DNA of 64,000 nucleotides from an uncultured bacterium (GTDB lineage: Bacteria; Cyanobacteriota; Vampirovibrionia; Gastranaerophilales; Gastranaerophilaceae). The notes beneath the pieces were generated by a model. That model made no database searches. It was given only the letters and a program-made list of their open reading frames with translations, and was not told the origin of the DNA. The position numbers and the translations under genes are program-made. The stretch's first letter is position 1, and each line of letters starts with the position of its first letter. Below are positions 22,640 to 32,588 of this stretch, piece by piece. The stretch lies in assembly GCA_902788345.1 (NCBI GenBank), contig CADAJP010000002.1:186001-250000 (forward strand). The letters are read 5' to 3'.

Positions 22640-25600
22640 ATGTTACAGGAAGCAACAAAAGCACTTAATTCAGCATTTAACAACAGCTTTATAAAAAAAG
22701 TAAGCCAATATTTGCACGACTGCGTTCGTGAAGAAGTCAAAAGTTCAACTTTCAGAAACCTTAAAGGTGATAAAGATAATAAATGGATTTTCCTCAAAGA
22801 AAAGGAAACCCTTTTGACAGACGGGCTTGAATACTTAAAACTTGACGGTGCAAATCCTAACCTGACCGAACTTATGATTCAAAGTGAAAACAATGCCAGA
22901 GATAAATATCTCATATACGGTTATATGTTTTTAGTCGGAAGAAACGGAAGGTCAAAACGCCGCAATGAATTTTTAACCCCGCTTTTGTATGTACCGTGTA
23001 AACTTGAAAGAAACGGAGTGAATATTAACTGTATTCGTCAGGAAGATATTTTATCACTTAACACAGGTGCTTTGGCTTCTCTTATGAAAAAAAGTGATGA
23101 TGACGATGAAGTAGATTCTTTTTTGGAAGGGATTTTGGATGTTGTTCCTGAACTTCCTATTACAAAAGAAAAAATGGATATTTTCCTCACAACATTAAAA
23201 TCACTTATACCTGATGTTGAAATTGTTGCTGACAATTCTGAAGATGCTGACGAAGATAACGTCACAAGAGATGAATCGCCTGAAAAAGACTTTTCAAATG
23301 TAGAAATCAACGGGGATAATTTAGACGAAATCATTGAAGACGATATTCAACAGCAAAAACAAAAATATGAAGGCGACCTGAAAAAACTTTGCGTAACATA
23401 CCAAAGTGCCATAATTTTAACAAAACGTCCGGCTGTAACTGCAGGTGTTTTACATGAATTGTTACAAATTGCCGAAAAGCCAAGCGGAGTTTACCGTGAA
23501 ACAACATTATCAGTAATAAATGACGAATACAATCAAGCGGTTGAAAAAGGTACAATACCCGATAATAATGCCCCGTTTTATCCTATTACACCACTTTCTT
23601 TGAGCGATTCACAGGAAAAAGTAATTAAAAATATTGAAAACAACAAATTTATTGCAGTCCAAGGGCCTCCGGGAACAGGTAAATCACAAACCATTGTTAA
23701 TTTGGTTGCTCATTTGATAGCCAACGGGAAAACTGTTCTTGTAGCTTCACGCATGGACAAGGCAGTAGATGTTGTAGCCGACAGACTTAATGAACTCGGA
23801 GCTCCGTATCTGGCACTAAGAGCCGGCAGAGCAAATTACCAAAAACAATTAAGTTTGGAACTGCAGGATTTGTTATCAGGCAAAGCAGATATTGATGATG
23901 ATGTTGAAGATTTTATTTTTGCAGATACAAAAGATATGAAACAACATCTTGATATTTTGCGTGAAACTGAAGAAAAATGTGAAAATATTATCAAACTTGA
24001 AAAGAAATGGCACGATTTGAAAGATGAAATTTCACAGCAATCACAGATAGTCGGCAAAATGCAATTCATTAAACGTCCGCTGAAAAAATCTGAAATTGAT
24101 AATATAAATGATGTTATAAAAACATTAAGAACAAATATGGAAAAATCAGGATTTTTTGTAAATTTCGCAAACATTTCCAACCAGCGACAACTTAAAAAAA
24201 TACTTGATCTTAAACATTTTGATATTAACGAGGAAAATCTTAACAGGTTAAAAACCGAACTTGATTTTACCACACTAAAATGGCAGCAATGGAAAGCCGA
24301 AAATGATATTCAAAAAACCGGCAATATCCACATTATGATGGAACAAATAAGACAATTAAAAAGAAAACAAAAAACGCTTGCCGTAAACATTTTAAAAAGT
24401 ACACGCAGAGAAGCTCTGAAAGCACTATTGCGTGACGATAAGAAAAAACGCAGAATAAAAGTTCACGCAATGTCACTTGTTGAAAGACGAAAAAAATTAC
24501 AAAACAAAATCCTTGAAGAAGAAGATTTTAAGCCGTTGTTAGAAGCCTTTCCATGCTGGTGTGTAACAACTTATGCAGTATCTGACAGCTTACCGCTAAA
24601 ACCGGGCATGTTTGATGTTGCTATTATTGATGAAGCATCACAATGTGATATTGCAAGCTGTTTCCCTATAATGTACAGGGCAAAACGTTCAGTAATTGTA
24701 GGTGACGATAAACAATTGCCTCATTTATCATTCCTTGAAAAAGCTAAGGAACAATCATTCCTGAGCCAATACGGAATTCCTGATAAATATCAGCTTATGT
24801 GGAGATTCAGAACAAACTCAATGTTTGATTTAGCAGACTATTATTCAATGAATTCGGTTATGCTTGATGAACATTTCAGAAGTCTTCCGCCTGTTATCAA
24901 TTTTTCTAATAAAGAATTTTATTCAAACAGAATAAGAGTGATGCGAAAAGACAAATTAGATCAAAACGCACTTGAACTTGTAAAAGTTCCGGAGGGTAAA
25001 GTTGATTCTGATGCAACAAGAAATCTTCCTGAAGTAGAAGAACTTGTAAAGGTTTTACACGAAATAATTATTGAGGATGAAAAAAATAACCCTGAGAACC
25101 CGACAACTATAGGTATTATTTCACCGTTCAGAGCACAGGTTGAGCAGTTAAAAATATCCGTACCAAAAGTTCTGTCAGATTATATGATTAAAAAACATCA
25201 AATTGAAATTGGTACAGCACACACATTCCAGGGCGATGAAAGAGATATTATGCTCATTTCATGGGGATTTGCAAATAATTCACATCCGCAAAGTATAACA
25301 TTCATTCAAAAACCAAACCTGTTTAATGTTGCAATTACTCGTGCAAAAAATAAATGCATTAATTTTGTTTCCCACGATATTGAAACAATGTCAGAAGGAC
25401 ATTTCAGAAACTATATTTCATATTGCAAAGAATACATTGAAAGAAAACAGGCTCTTGCAAATGACGAAATAGACGCAAATATATACAAAAATTCTCTTGA
25501 AAAAGAAATTGCAGACGAAATTCGCAAACTTGATCACCATGTGCTTGCGGGGGTAGATATTGCAGGATTAAGTGCTGATTTGGTTGTAGATGACAAGTTT

Positions 25601-25765
25601 ATAGTTGAAATAGACGGCGTTGAAGATAAACCAAAATCAAACATTGCCAATATGAAAAAACAATCTTTGCTTGAACGTTCAGGCTTTAAAGTTAAGAGAA
25701 TTTCATACAGAGAATGGCAATATTCTCCAAAAGCCTGCCTTGACAGAATTTTAACTATTGAATAA
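22640..25765 (+). CDS. SF1 helicase with C-terminal PD-(D/E)xK nuclease domain
   Basis: 1041 residues. Walker A Q-G-P-P-G-T-G-K-S lies near 340, motif II I-I-D-E-A-S-Q-C-D near 660, G-D-D-K-Q-L-P near 690, the E-H-F-R-S motif near 755, and the C-terminal helicase block G-T-A-H-T-F-Q-G-D-E, then V-A-I-T-R-A-K-N near 870-900. This is the Upf1/DNA2-like SF1B set. The last 90 residues are a DUF559/MTES_1575-like nuclease: S-A-D-L-V-V-D-D and I-V-E-I-D-G, followed by L-L-E-R-S-G-F-K-V-K-R-I. The N-terminal 300 residues are an unassigned domain with two acidic patches. Such proteins occur as single-gene islands near defence genes; this one is divergent from cca and followed by a regulator. Role in DNA repair or defence is undecided. 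Confidence 0.85.
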   Translation: MLQEATKALNSAFNNSFIKKVSQYLHDCVREEVKSSTFRNLKGDKDNKWIFLKEKETLLTDGLEYLKLDGANPNLTELMIQSENNARDKYLIYGYMFLVGRNGRSKRRNEFLTPLLYVPCKLERNGVNINCIRQEDILSLNTGALASLMKKSDDDDEVDSFLEGILDVVPELPITKEKMDIFLTTLKSLIPDVEIVADNSEDADEDNVTRDESPEKDFSNVEINGDNLDEIIEDDIQQQKQKYEGDLKKLCVTYQSAIILTKRPAVTAGVLHELLQIAEKPSGVYRETTLSVINDEYNQAVEKGTIPDNNAPFYPITPLSLSDSQEKVIKNIENNKFIAVQGPPGTGKSQTIVNLVAHLIANGKTVLVASRMDKAVDVVADRLNELGAPYLALRAGRANYQKQLSLELQDLLSGKADIDDDVEDFIFADTKDMKQHLDILRETEEKCENIIKLEKKWHDLKDEISQQSQIVGKMQFIKRPLKKSEIDNINDVIKTLRTNMEKSGFFVNFANISNQRQLKKILDLKHFDINEENLNRLKTELDFTTLKWQQWKAENDIQKTGNIHIMMEQIRQLKRKQKTLAVNILKSTRREALKALLRDDKKKRRIKVHAMSLVERRKKLQNKILEEEDFKPLLEAFPCWCVTTYAVSDSLPLKPGMFDVAIIDEASQCDIASCFPIMYRAKRSVIVGDDKQLPHLSFLEKAKEQSFLSQYGIPDKYQLMWRFRTNSMFDLADYYSMNSVMLDEHFRSLPPVINFSNKEFYSNRIRVMRKDKLDQNALELVKVPEGKVDSDATRNLPEVEELVKVLHEIIIEDEKNNPENPTTIGIISPFRAQVEQLKISVPKVLSDYMIKKHQIEIGTAHTFQGDERDIMLISWGFANNSHPQSITFIQKPNLFNVAITRAKNKCINFVSHDIETMSEGHFRNYISYCKEYIERKQALANDEIDANIYKNSLEKEIADEIRKLDHHVLAGVDIAGLSADLVVDDKFIVEIDGVEDKPKSNIANMKKQSLLERSGFKVKRISYREWQYSPKACLDRILTIE

Positions 25766-25781
25766 GTTAAAGGAGTGTATG

Positions 25782-26264
25782 ATGAGAGAAGAATTATTAT
25801 CAATTATCGAAAAAAACAGCCGCATCGGTATTAATGAACTTGCGGTTTTATTAGGGAAAGAAGAAATTGAAGTTGCAAACGAAATAAAAAAACTGGAAGA
25901 AGAGGGAGTAATTTGTGCTTACCACACACTCATTGACTGGGAAAAAACCTCTTTAGAAAAAGTTACGGCACTTATTGAAGTAAGAGTAACGCTCCAAAGG
26001 GGACAGGGATTTGATAAAATCGCACAAAGAATTTATAACTATCCTGAAGTCAAATCTGTTTATTTAATTTCAGGCGGATTTGATTTACTGATAACTTTAG
26101 AAGAAAAAACTCTGAAAGATATTGCAATGTTTGTATCAGATAAATTATCAACACTTGATTGTGTACTATCCACAGGAACACATTTTATTCTGAAAAAATA
26201 CAAAGATCACGGAACAATTATGGCAAAACCTGAAGAAGATACAAGAGAGGTTATCACTCCATGA
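25782..26264 (+). CDS. Lrp/AsnC-family transcriptional regulator
   Basis: 160 residues from the ATG at 25782, preceded at 6 bases by AAAGGAG. ATG 25779 and TTG 25758 are possible but less well placed. The N-terminal winged helix is E-L-L-S-I-I-E-K-N-S-R-I-G-I-N-E-L-A, and the C-terminal RAM domain holds S-V-Y-L-I-S-G-G-F-D-L-L, the usual ligand-binding 'G.yD'. It should sense an amino acid or related small molecule and oligomerise. Its final 4 bases overlap the aminotransferase gene (ATGA), a familiar arrangement in which the regulator controls its downstream enzyme. Confidence 0.9.
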   Translation: MREELLSIIEKNSRIGINELAVLLGKEEIEVANEIKKLEEEGVICAYHTLIDWEKTSLEKVTALIEVRVTLQRGQGFDKIAQRIYNYPEVKSVYLISGGFDLLITLEEKTLKDIAMFVSDKLSTLDCVLSTGTHFILKKYKDHGTIMAKPEEDTREVITP

Positions 26265-27424
26265 GGAATTTCTTATCGGATAAAATTCAGGAAATAAAAC
26301 CGTCAGGAATAAGAAAATTTTTTGATATTGTAACAGAGATGAAAGATGCAATATCACTTGGCGTTGGCGAACCTGATTTTGAAACACCATGGCATATAAG
26401 GGAAGAAGGCATTTATGCTTTTGAAAAAGGCAGAACTTTTTACACTTCTAATGCCGGTTTAATGCCTTTGAGAGAAGAAATCAGCAAATATATTGAACGA
26501 ACTCAAAACATTAAATACAATCCAAATGGTGAAATCCTTGTTACTGTAGGTGGTTCAGAAGCAATTGATATTGCACTCAGAGCCTTAATAAACAACGGTG
26601 ATGAAGTTATAATTCCTCAGCCGTCTTATGTTTCATATGCACCGTGTTCATACCTTACAGGCGGTAAAAATGTTTATATAAATTTAAAAGCCGAAAATAA
26701 TTTTAAATTAACTCCGCAAGAACTTGAAAATGCAATTACGGATAAAACAAAAATTCTTATCCTGCCATACCCGAATAATCCTACGGGTGCAATTATGGAT
26801 AAGAATGACCTTGAAAAAATCCGCAAAATTATCATTGAAAAAGACATTTATGTAATTTCTGATGAAATATATTCGGAATTAACATACAGCGGAAAACATG
26901 TATCTATTGCAAGCCTTGAAGGAATGAAAGAAAGAACTCTTTTAATTAACGGTTTTTCGAAAAATTATGCTATGACAGGCTGGAGATTAGGTTATTGCTG
27001 CGGACACCCTGATATTATAAGGCAAATGACAAAAATTCATCAGTACGCAATTATGTGTGCTCCGACAATAAGCCAATATGCAGCGGTTGAAGCCTTAAAA
27101 AACGGGGATGAAGATATTAAAATGATGCGTGAATCATACAATCAAAGACGCAGATTTTTGTTAAATGCTTTTAAAGAAATGAATTTAGAATGTTTTGAAC
27201 CGCATGGAGCATTTTATGTATTCCCATGCATAAAAGAATTTGGGATGACAAGTGAAGAATTTGCACTAAAATTTCTTGAGGAAGAAAAAGTTGCGGCAGT
27301 ACCGGGAACAGCCTTTGGTGACAGCGGAGAAGGATATTTAAGAATTTCTTATGCTTACTCACTTGAAAAATTGAAAACGGCAATGGAAAGATTAAATAAT
27401 TTTGTAACAAGGCTGAGAAAGTAA
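26261..27424 (+). CDS. PLP-dependent aminotransferase, class I/II (AspC/AlaC-like)
   Basis: 387 residues. The fold type I markers are complete: S-L-G-V-G-E-P-D-F near 34-42, G-G-S-E-A-I near 92, P-N-N-P-T-G at about 171, S-D-E-I-Y near 203, the PLP lysine in G-F-S-K-N-Y-A-M-T-G-W-R-L-G-Y near 235, and R-I-S-Y near the end. The enzyme transfers amino groups between an amino acid and 2-oxoglutarate. Aspartate, alanine or aromatic specificity cannot be assigned from sequence. It overlaps the Lrp-type regulator, which probably controls it. Confidence 0.92.
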   Translation: MRNFLSDKIQEIKPSGIRKFFDIVTEMKDAISLGVGEPDFETPWHIREEGIYAFEKGRTFYTSNAGLMPLREEISKYIERTQNIKYNPNGEILVTVGGSEAIDIALRALINNGDEVIIPQPSYVSYAPCSYLTGGKNVYINLKAENNFKLTPQELENAITDKTKILILPYPNNPTGAIMDKNDLEKIRKIIIEKDIYVISDEIYSELTYSGKHVSIASLEGMKERTLLINGFSKNYAMTGWRLGYCCGHPDIIRQMTKIHQYAIMCAPTISQYAAVEALKNGDEDIKMMRESYNQRRRFLLNAFKEMNLECFEPHGAFYVFPCIKEFGMTSEEFALKFLEEEKVAAVPGTAFGDSGEGYLRISYAYSLEKLKTAMERLNNFVTRLRK

Positions 27425-27427
27425 ATT

Positions 27428-27913
27428 ATGTATGAAATTAAAAAACAAATTTATCTTGATTTTACAAAAAATCAAAAGTCTTCGCTTTTGAGTTATCTAC
27501 GAGCATATACAAAAAAATTCCCGGAACTTAAATCCGAAGAAATCCTTGATAAATTTATTGAGGATGAAAGATATTATCTTGAAATTGACAATTCAAGATT
27601 TGAATTTTTGAAAGAAATTATAGACAGTGATACTTTTTTATCTGACAGTCTGAAATATATAAAAGAATGTAAAAAGTACTATGAAAACAAAGAAAAACAA
27701 CGCCCGATTATAGAGGCCCAAAAAGCATATGAAAAGCAAAAAAGGGAATTTTTGAAAAAGGTCAAAATGTCAAAAGAACCGCCGACAAAAAAACAACTAT
27801 ACTATTATGATAAACTTTGCAAAAAATATGGTCTTGAAAAAAAAGAATTAACTTCGAAACTTGAAGCCTTGGAAGAAATAGATAAAATATTGGAAGAACA
27901 TAAGATTATATAA
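27428..27913 (+). CDS. helical protein of unknown function
   Basis: 161 residues, highly charged and helical (Lys and Glu rich). The C-terminal segment P-P-T-K-K-Q-L-Y-Y-Y-D-K-L-C-K-K-Y-G resembles a small C-terminal module found in various uncharacterised proteins ('PTxKQlxyi.kL....g'). No signal peptide, no membrane span. It starts 3 bases after the aminotransferase stop, so it is likely co-transcribed. Function unknown. Confidence 0.65.
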   Translation: MYEIKKQIYLDFTKNQKSSLLSYLRAYTKKFPELKSEEILDKFIEDERYYLEIDNSRFEFLKEIIDSDTFLSDSLKYIKECKKYYENKEKQRPIIEAQKAYEKQKREFLKKVKMSKEPPTKKQLYYYDKLCKKYGLEKKELTSKLEALEEIDKILEEHKII

Positions 27914-27948
27914 ATTCTGAAAAACAATAATCCACTTGTTTTTCAATA

Positions 27949-30414
27949 TTAGAATATTTTGTCAAAGAATTTGTTAATTTTATCTTTTAAGGCACTATAT
28001 AGTGGATTTTCTTTTTCAAGTCTTGTCATAACGTGCTTTTCATCAGTTCCAAAAATATTGTAGTAATAAACATTTTTCTCTATATGTGAAAAATTCAAAC
28101 TTTTATTTTTTATACAGTCATTGCCCGGTGTAAAAAATTTCAGTAAAAAACTTGAAAGATTTGAATTATTATCAGGTGCCATATACGGAAAACTTGTGCA
28201 CATTCCAAAAGAGCTGAGCATATCCTCATCTATCCCAAAAACTTTTTTATAAAATTTTTTGTTTTTATTTCCGATAAATTCATCTGTTGTATTGTCATAA
28301 TTTCTTATTCCGTTTTTAGCATGGAAAATTGCATCTATACCATACCTGTTTTGAAATCTTATTACATCGTTTACATAATTTATACCCTCAGTTGCCGCTG
28401 TAACAGGACAAAACAATATATGATTTGACTTTGATAATGCATTTGCCTTATTAATATAATTTGCAGCATCAGCCATTGAATAACCGGAAGCAGATACATC
28501 ATCAGCAATTATAAAAGCAGAATTTTCCGGCATAGAATTTAACTGTCTTATGTCGCTTATTCTTAAAATTCTTTCTTTTGGTATTTCTAAAATTGGTGCA
28601 AACATTTTGGCAATAACATCAAAACTTTTAACCGGTTCATTCGTTACAGGAACCGCAATATATATATTGTTCTTACTTATATTATGAGTTTTTGCATAAT
28701 TTTTTACCTGTAATTTTAAATCTTTTAAGTTTTCTATCATTCGCTGTTTTGAATATACATCAATATATTCATCATAATACTTTGCTATTTTCAAAGATAA
28801 TTTTTCGCGTTTTCTCCTGCTCTTTGTATAATAATTTGCTACAGATTCGACAGTAGATTTTAAAAGGGTTTCATTTGGCATTATCGGACGCATTTGTTCT
28901 AAAATTACCCGTCTTGTTGCAGGAGCATCCAAACTTATTGTTTGGCATTTTATTTTATTTTTTAAAAGGTAAGATTTTATTTTTCCGTTTAAACTTTCAT
29001 CTAATGCCTCATTAAAACTGTATTCAGGATGTTTTTCCATCAACTTCCTTGTATTTTCTAACACTTTAACAGTCTTTTTCGCAAGTAAATTGTCATCCGT
29101 GAATAAATTTATACCATCAGACCATCCTTCAAGATTAAAAAATTTTATATCGCCATATTGTCCAAAAATTCCTATATTTCGCTGAAAATTTTTATCTTTT
29201 AAATCATCTTTTACTACAAATATTCCCTCATATTTTTCACCCTTTTGTATAGGTAAATTTATTATTGATTTTTCTTTTGAAAAATAATTAAATATTGAAT
29301 TCAAGCCCCCATTTAAAGATATTTTATGAACCTTTGATTTTGCAAGTTCTTCAGATAAAAAACCTAAAAAATTATAACTGGCAAATTGAGTTAATTTTTG
29401 CATAACTCTCAATACATCTATTTCTTTTGCCCATGGCAAAGTATCTAATACTACATTTATGGATTTATCGAGTTTTTCAGGTGTAAAAACGCATAATTTA
29501 TCCTCTAATTTTGTATAAATATTTTTAATATATTTATCTATTTTAGGAGTATTAAGCTTTTGTACTTTAGGTTGTTCATTTGTTCCGACTCTTGCATATA
29601 TTCGTTTAAAATTTTGATAATCAGGAACACCTTTTTTATGCGGCAGCTGAACATCAATACTTATAAAGTTATCCCCCCAGGAAGTTGAGAAAAAGCTGAT
29701 TTCACGCAAATCTTTTCCGAATAATTCACTTATACTCTTTGATTTTTCAACTATACTCCAATGGTTAAGATATGGATTTTCAGCAATTTCCCTTAAATTC
29801 ATACCGTTAACTTTATATTTTGACAGCCTTGACATTATTTCAAGCTGTTCGTTACTGTATTTATTATCCAAACTCCAAATATAACTCGGGCTATAATTCC
29901 ACATGCCTGCATCATTTTTCGATACCATTAGGGGTTCAAGAATTTTCATACGTTCATAAGGTATTTCGGAAAAATAAGGAAAAGCATCTCCGGGGATACG
30001 CATTTCGCCTAAAATATCTCTCTTTTTTGCTAAATTATATAAATATTCAAGCTCAAATTTTTTATGATCCGTTAAGAACGGAAGCAAGTGAACATCATAT
30101 GTTGGTAAATCAGTAATATTTTGTGCTATATCCACAACTTCCGGCTTCAAAGCCGAACGGAATATCATTTCATTTTCTCTTTGAAATTCCATGTAAAGTT
30201 CTGACATGGCTTTAGATTCTTCTTTGGATATAGGAGGAAGAACCTCATCAATAAATTTTTGAAACATATCAGGCATATCATCAGCCTGTTTTACAAATTC
30301 ATCATTAACAATTCTTGTAATTCTGTTGAATTTCGGAGTTCTTATTCCGGAGAAAGAAGTATTATATCTATTTTTTATATTTATATTGTTGACACAATCT
30401 ATTTGCATAGTCAT
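27949..30414 (-). CDS. large lineage-specific protein with a phosphoribosyltransferase-like C-terminal region
   Basis: About 821 residues from the ATG at 30414 (a TTG at 30444 would add ten). Residues 20-24 contain the S-F-S-G motif shared with other proteins here. Near residue 620-650 there is V-N-E-P-V-K-S-F, then F-I-I-A-D-D-V-S-A-S-G-Y-S-M, which looks like the PRPP-binding 'vDDv.aTG.T' loop of type I phosphoribosyltransferases. A following strand I-L-F-C-P-V-T-A-A-T-E-G fits the same fold. The rest of the protein has no family I recognise, no signal peptide and no membrane span. Function unknown; a nucleotide-related role is only suggested by the loop. Confidence 0.68.
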   Translation of the reverse strand: MTMQIDCVNNINIKNRYNTSFSGIRTPKFNRITRIVNDEFVKQADDMPDMFQKFIDEVLPPISKEESKAMSELYMEFQRENEMIFRSALKPEVVDIAQNITDLPTYDVHLLPFLTDHKKFELEYLYNLAKKRDILGEMRIPGDAFPYFSEIPYERMKILEPLMVSKNDAGMWNYSPSYIWSLDNKYSNEQLEIMSRLSKYKVNGMNLREIAENPYLNHWSIVEKSKSISELFGKDLREISFFSTSWGDNFISIDVQLPHKKGVPDYQNFKRIYARVGTNEQPKVQKLNTPKIDKYIKNIYTKLEDKLCVFTPEKLDKSINVVLDTLPWAKEIDVLRVMQKLTQFASYNFLGFLSEELAKSKVHKISLNGGLNSIFNYFSKEKSIINLPIQKGEKYEGIFVVKDDLKDKNFQRNIGIFGQYGDIKFFNLEGWSDGINLFTDDNLLAKKTVKVLENTRKLMEKHPEYSFNEALDESLNGKIKSYLLKNKIKCQTISLDAPATRRVILEQMRPIMPNETLLKSTVESVANYYTKSRRKREKLSLKIAKYYDEYIDVYSKQRMIENLKDLKLQVKNYAKTHNISKNNIYIAVPVTNEPVKSFDVIAKMFAPILEIPKERILRISDIRQLNSMPENSAFIIADDVSASGYSMADAANYINKANALSKSNHILFCPVTAATEGINYVNDVIRFQNRYGIDAIFHAKNGIRNYDNTTDEFIGNKNKKFYKKVFGIDEDMLSSFGMCTSFPYMAPDNNSNLSSFLLKFFTPGNDCIKNKSLNFSHIEKNVYYYNIFGTDEKHVMTRLEKENPLYSALKDKINKFFDKIF

Positions 30415-30475
30415 TATAAACCCTGTCAAAAATAATTTTGCCAAGGTTGATATTTAATACAAATATTATTAACCC

Positions 30476-32479
30476 CTATCCTTCGGTAATATCCCAATGT
30501 TCCAGAATATCATCATCAATTCCGTCTAAAAATCTTGACGGCTTTGATAATACCATATTCATTGAATAATCATACATATCAACAGGATAAGTTATATATA
30601 AATTATTTTTTGCACGAGTAGTTGCAACATACATTAAACGCAATTCTTCATCCATTTCTTCTTCAGAATTAAATGAATAAGCACTCGGGAAACGACCGTC
30701 AACCGCACCAATTATAAAAACACTATCCCACTCCAAACCTTTTGCGGAATGAATAGTAGAAATTGTTAATGCCTCATCATCTGAATTATTTTTATACATA
30801 CCCTCAACACTCGCATCAGGCGGTTCAAGTGCCATATCGCTTATAAAATCCTCCAAATTAGAATATTGAGAAGCAAGATATTGAAAATGATCCAAATCTT
30901 TTTCACGTTTTGCAAAGTCATCATATTTATCCTTTAAAATCGGGAGATAATAACGGATAATTTCTTCTACAATTTCGGCAGGCTTTTTAGTTGACATAAG
31001 AGAACGTTCCCTGCCAAGAACATTTAACAACGGTGAAAGGCTTGACATCTTGTTAGACGGCAAAAGTTTTATATCAGGATTTATATTACCTTTTAAAACA
31101 GGCATAATATTATTAACAGCAGCATTTCCGATGCCGCGTAATAATAACAAAATTCTTGTTAAACTTATGACATCATCAGGATTTATTAAAACTCTCAAAT
31201 GAGAAACAACATCTTTTATATGCGCTGTTTCCATAAATTTAGGGCCGCCAAATTTTCTGTATGGAATTGCTCTTTTTGAAAGTTCTATTTCCAAAGAATA
31301 TGACATTCTTGCATTACGGGTTAAAACACAAATTTCTTCAAGCGGGACATCTTCATCTAACAATTCTAAAATTCTCTGACAAATAAAATCAGCTTCCATC
31401 TGGGTATTTTTTGCACAAATAAGCGCAGGCATAACAGGTGACTGAATTTGTGAAAACAATTCTTTGTCATATTTTTCTTTTGCTCTGCCTATTATTAAAT
31501 TGGTTAATTTTAAAATATTCTGAGTGCTTCTGTAATTTTGTTCAAGTTTAATAATTTTTGTATTTTCAAACAATTTTGGAAAATCAAAAATATTACGGTA
31601 ATTTGCACCTCTGAATGAATAAATACTTTGTGCGTCATCTCCAACAGCCATAATATTTTTATGCACACTCGATAAGAGCCTTACAATATCAGCCTGAAGA
31701 GTATTAGTATCCTGATACTCATCCACCATTATATATTTGTACTCACCTGAAATTTTTTGCCTTAAATCGTCATTATTTTCTAAAAGAATTTTTAAATAAA
31801 CAAGTAAATCATCATAGTCCAAAATTGAATTTTCACGTTTATAACTTACATAATTTTTATGTACTTCAGTAATTTTATCAATACAATGTTCAAATTGAGG
31901 GAACTCATTAATTATAATTTCTTTTACAGGAGTAACCTTATTCACACTTTTTGAATACATATCCAAAATTGTATTTTTTTTAGGAAATCTTTTTTCTTTT
32001 TTAGGAAACATCTGCCCGACAATATGATTTATCACATCTTCGCAGTCGCTTCTGTCCATAATTGTAAAATTATTTTTCAATTTCAGCGCTGAAGCATATT
32101 TTCTCAAAATTATATTTGCAAAAGAGTGAAATGTACCGCCTGCAACCTTTTCGCACCGGCTGTCCAAAACTAATGATGCACGGGAAAGCATTTCATGTGC
32201 AGCTTTTTTGGTAAAAGTCAAAAGCAAAATATTATTTGGAGCAACACCATCCTCAATTAACCTTGCAACACGATAGGTTAAAGTTTTTGTTTTACCCGAA
32301 CCCGCACCTGCAATAACAAGCAAAGCACCCTCATTTGACATAACAGCTTCCAATTGTTTTTCATTCAAATCCTGCTCATAGTTAACTTTATAATTCGTCT
32401 TTTGAGGCTGACGTTTTTTAAGCACATATTTTTTATGTGCCGGTTTATTTTCTGAAACTGTTGAAAGCTCTTTTGACAT
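30476..32479 (-). CDS. UvrD/PcrA-type ATP-dependent DNA helicase
   Basis: 667 residues from ATG 32479, which has GGGAG 6 bases upstream; a TTG-led extension to 32524 is less likely. Motif I is L-V-I-A-G-A-G-S-G-K-T-K-T, motif Ia T-F-T-K-K-A-A, motif II V-D-E-Y-Q-D-T, motif III G-D-D-A-Q-S-I-Y-S-F-R-G, motif IV-like L-E-Q-N-Y-R-S-T, motif V T-I-H-S-A-K-G-L-E-W, and motif VI M-Y-V-A-T-T-R-A. It unwinds DNA 3'-5' in repair or replication restart. The C-terminal part lacks the Tudor extension seen in PcrA. The N-terminal 40 residues are basic. Confidence 0.9.
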   Translation of the reverse strand: MSKELSTVSENKPAHKKYVLKKRQPQKTNYKVNYEQDLNEKQLEAVMSNEGALLVIAGAGSGKTKTLTYRVARLIEDGVAPNNILLLTFTKKAAHEMLSRASLVLDSRCEKVAGGTFHSFANIILRKYASALKLKNNFTIMDRSDCEDVINHIVGQMFPKKEKRFPKKNTILDMYSKSVNKVTPVKEIIINEFPQFEHCIDKITEVHKNYVSYKRENSILDYDDLLVYLKILLENNDDLRQKISGEYKYIMVDEYQDTNTLQADIVRLLSSVHKNIMAVGDDAQSIYSFRGANYRNIFDFPKLFENTKIIKLEQNYRSTQNILKLTNLIIGRAKEKYDKELFSQIQSPVMPALICAKNTQMEADFICQRILELLDEDVPLEEICVLTRNARMSYSLEIELSKRAIPYRKFGGPKFMETAHIKDVVSHLRVLINPDDVISLTRILLLLRGIGNAAVNNIMPVLKGNINPDIKLLPSNKMSSLSPLLNVLGRERSLMSTKKPAEIVEEIIRYYLPILKDKYDDFAKREKDLDHFQYLASQYSNLEDFISDMALEPPDASVEGMYKNNSDDEALTISTIHSAKGLEWDSVFIIGAVDGRFPSAYSFNSEEEMDEELRLMYVATTRAKNNLYITYPVDMYDYSMNMVLSKPSRFLDGIDDDILEHWDITEG

Positions 32480-32588
32480 AATACTCCCAAGAATATTATA
32501 GTTTAATTTCTTAAACATTATCAACTATATTATGTAAATTTTTAATAAAAGTATTTAATTTTAATAAAAAATAGTAAATAATATATTT

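Noticed and set aside
23038..24273. Two frames (98 and 145 codons) antisense to the helicase
   Set aside because: Ser-rich shadows of acidic and charged helicase segments; the helicase motifs are unambiguous on the other strand.
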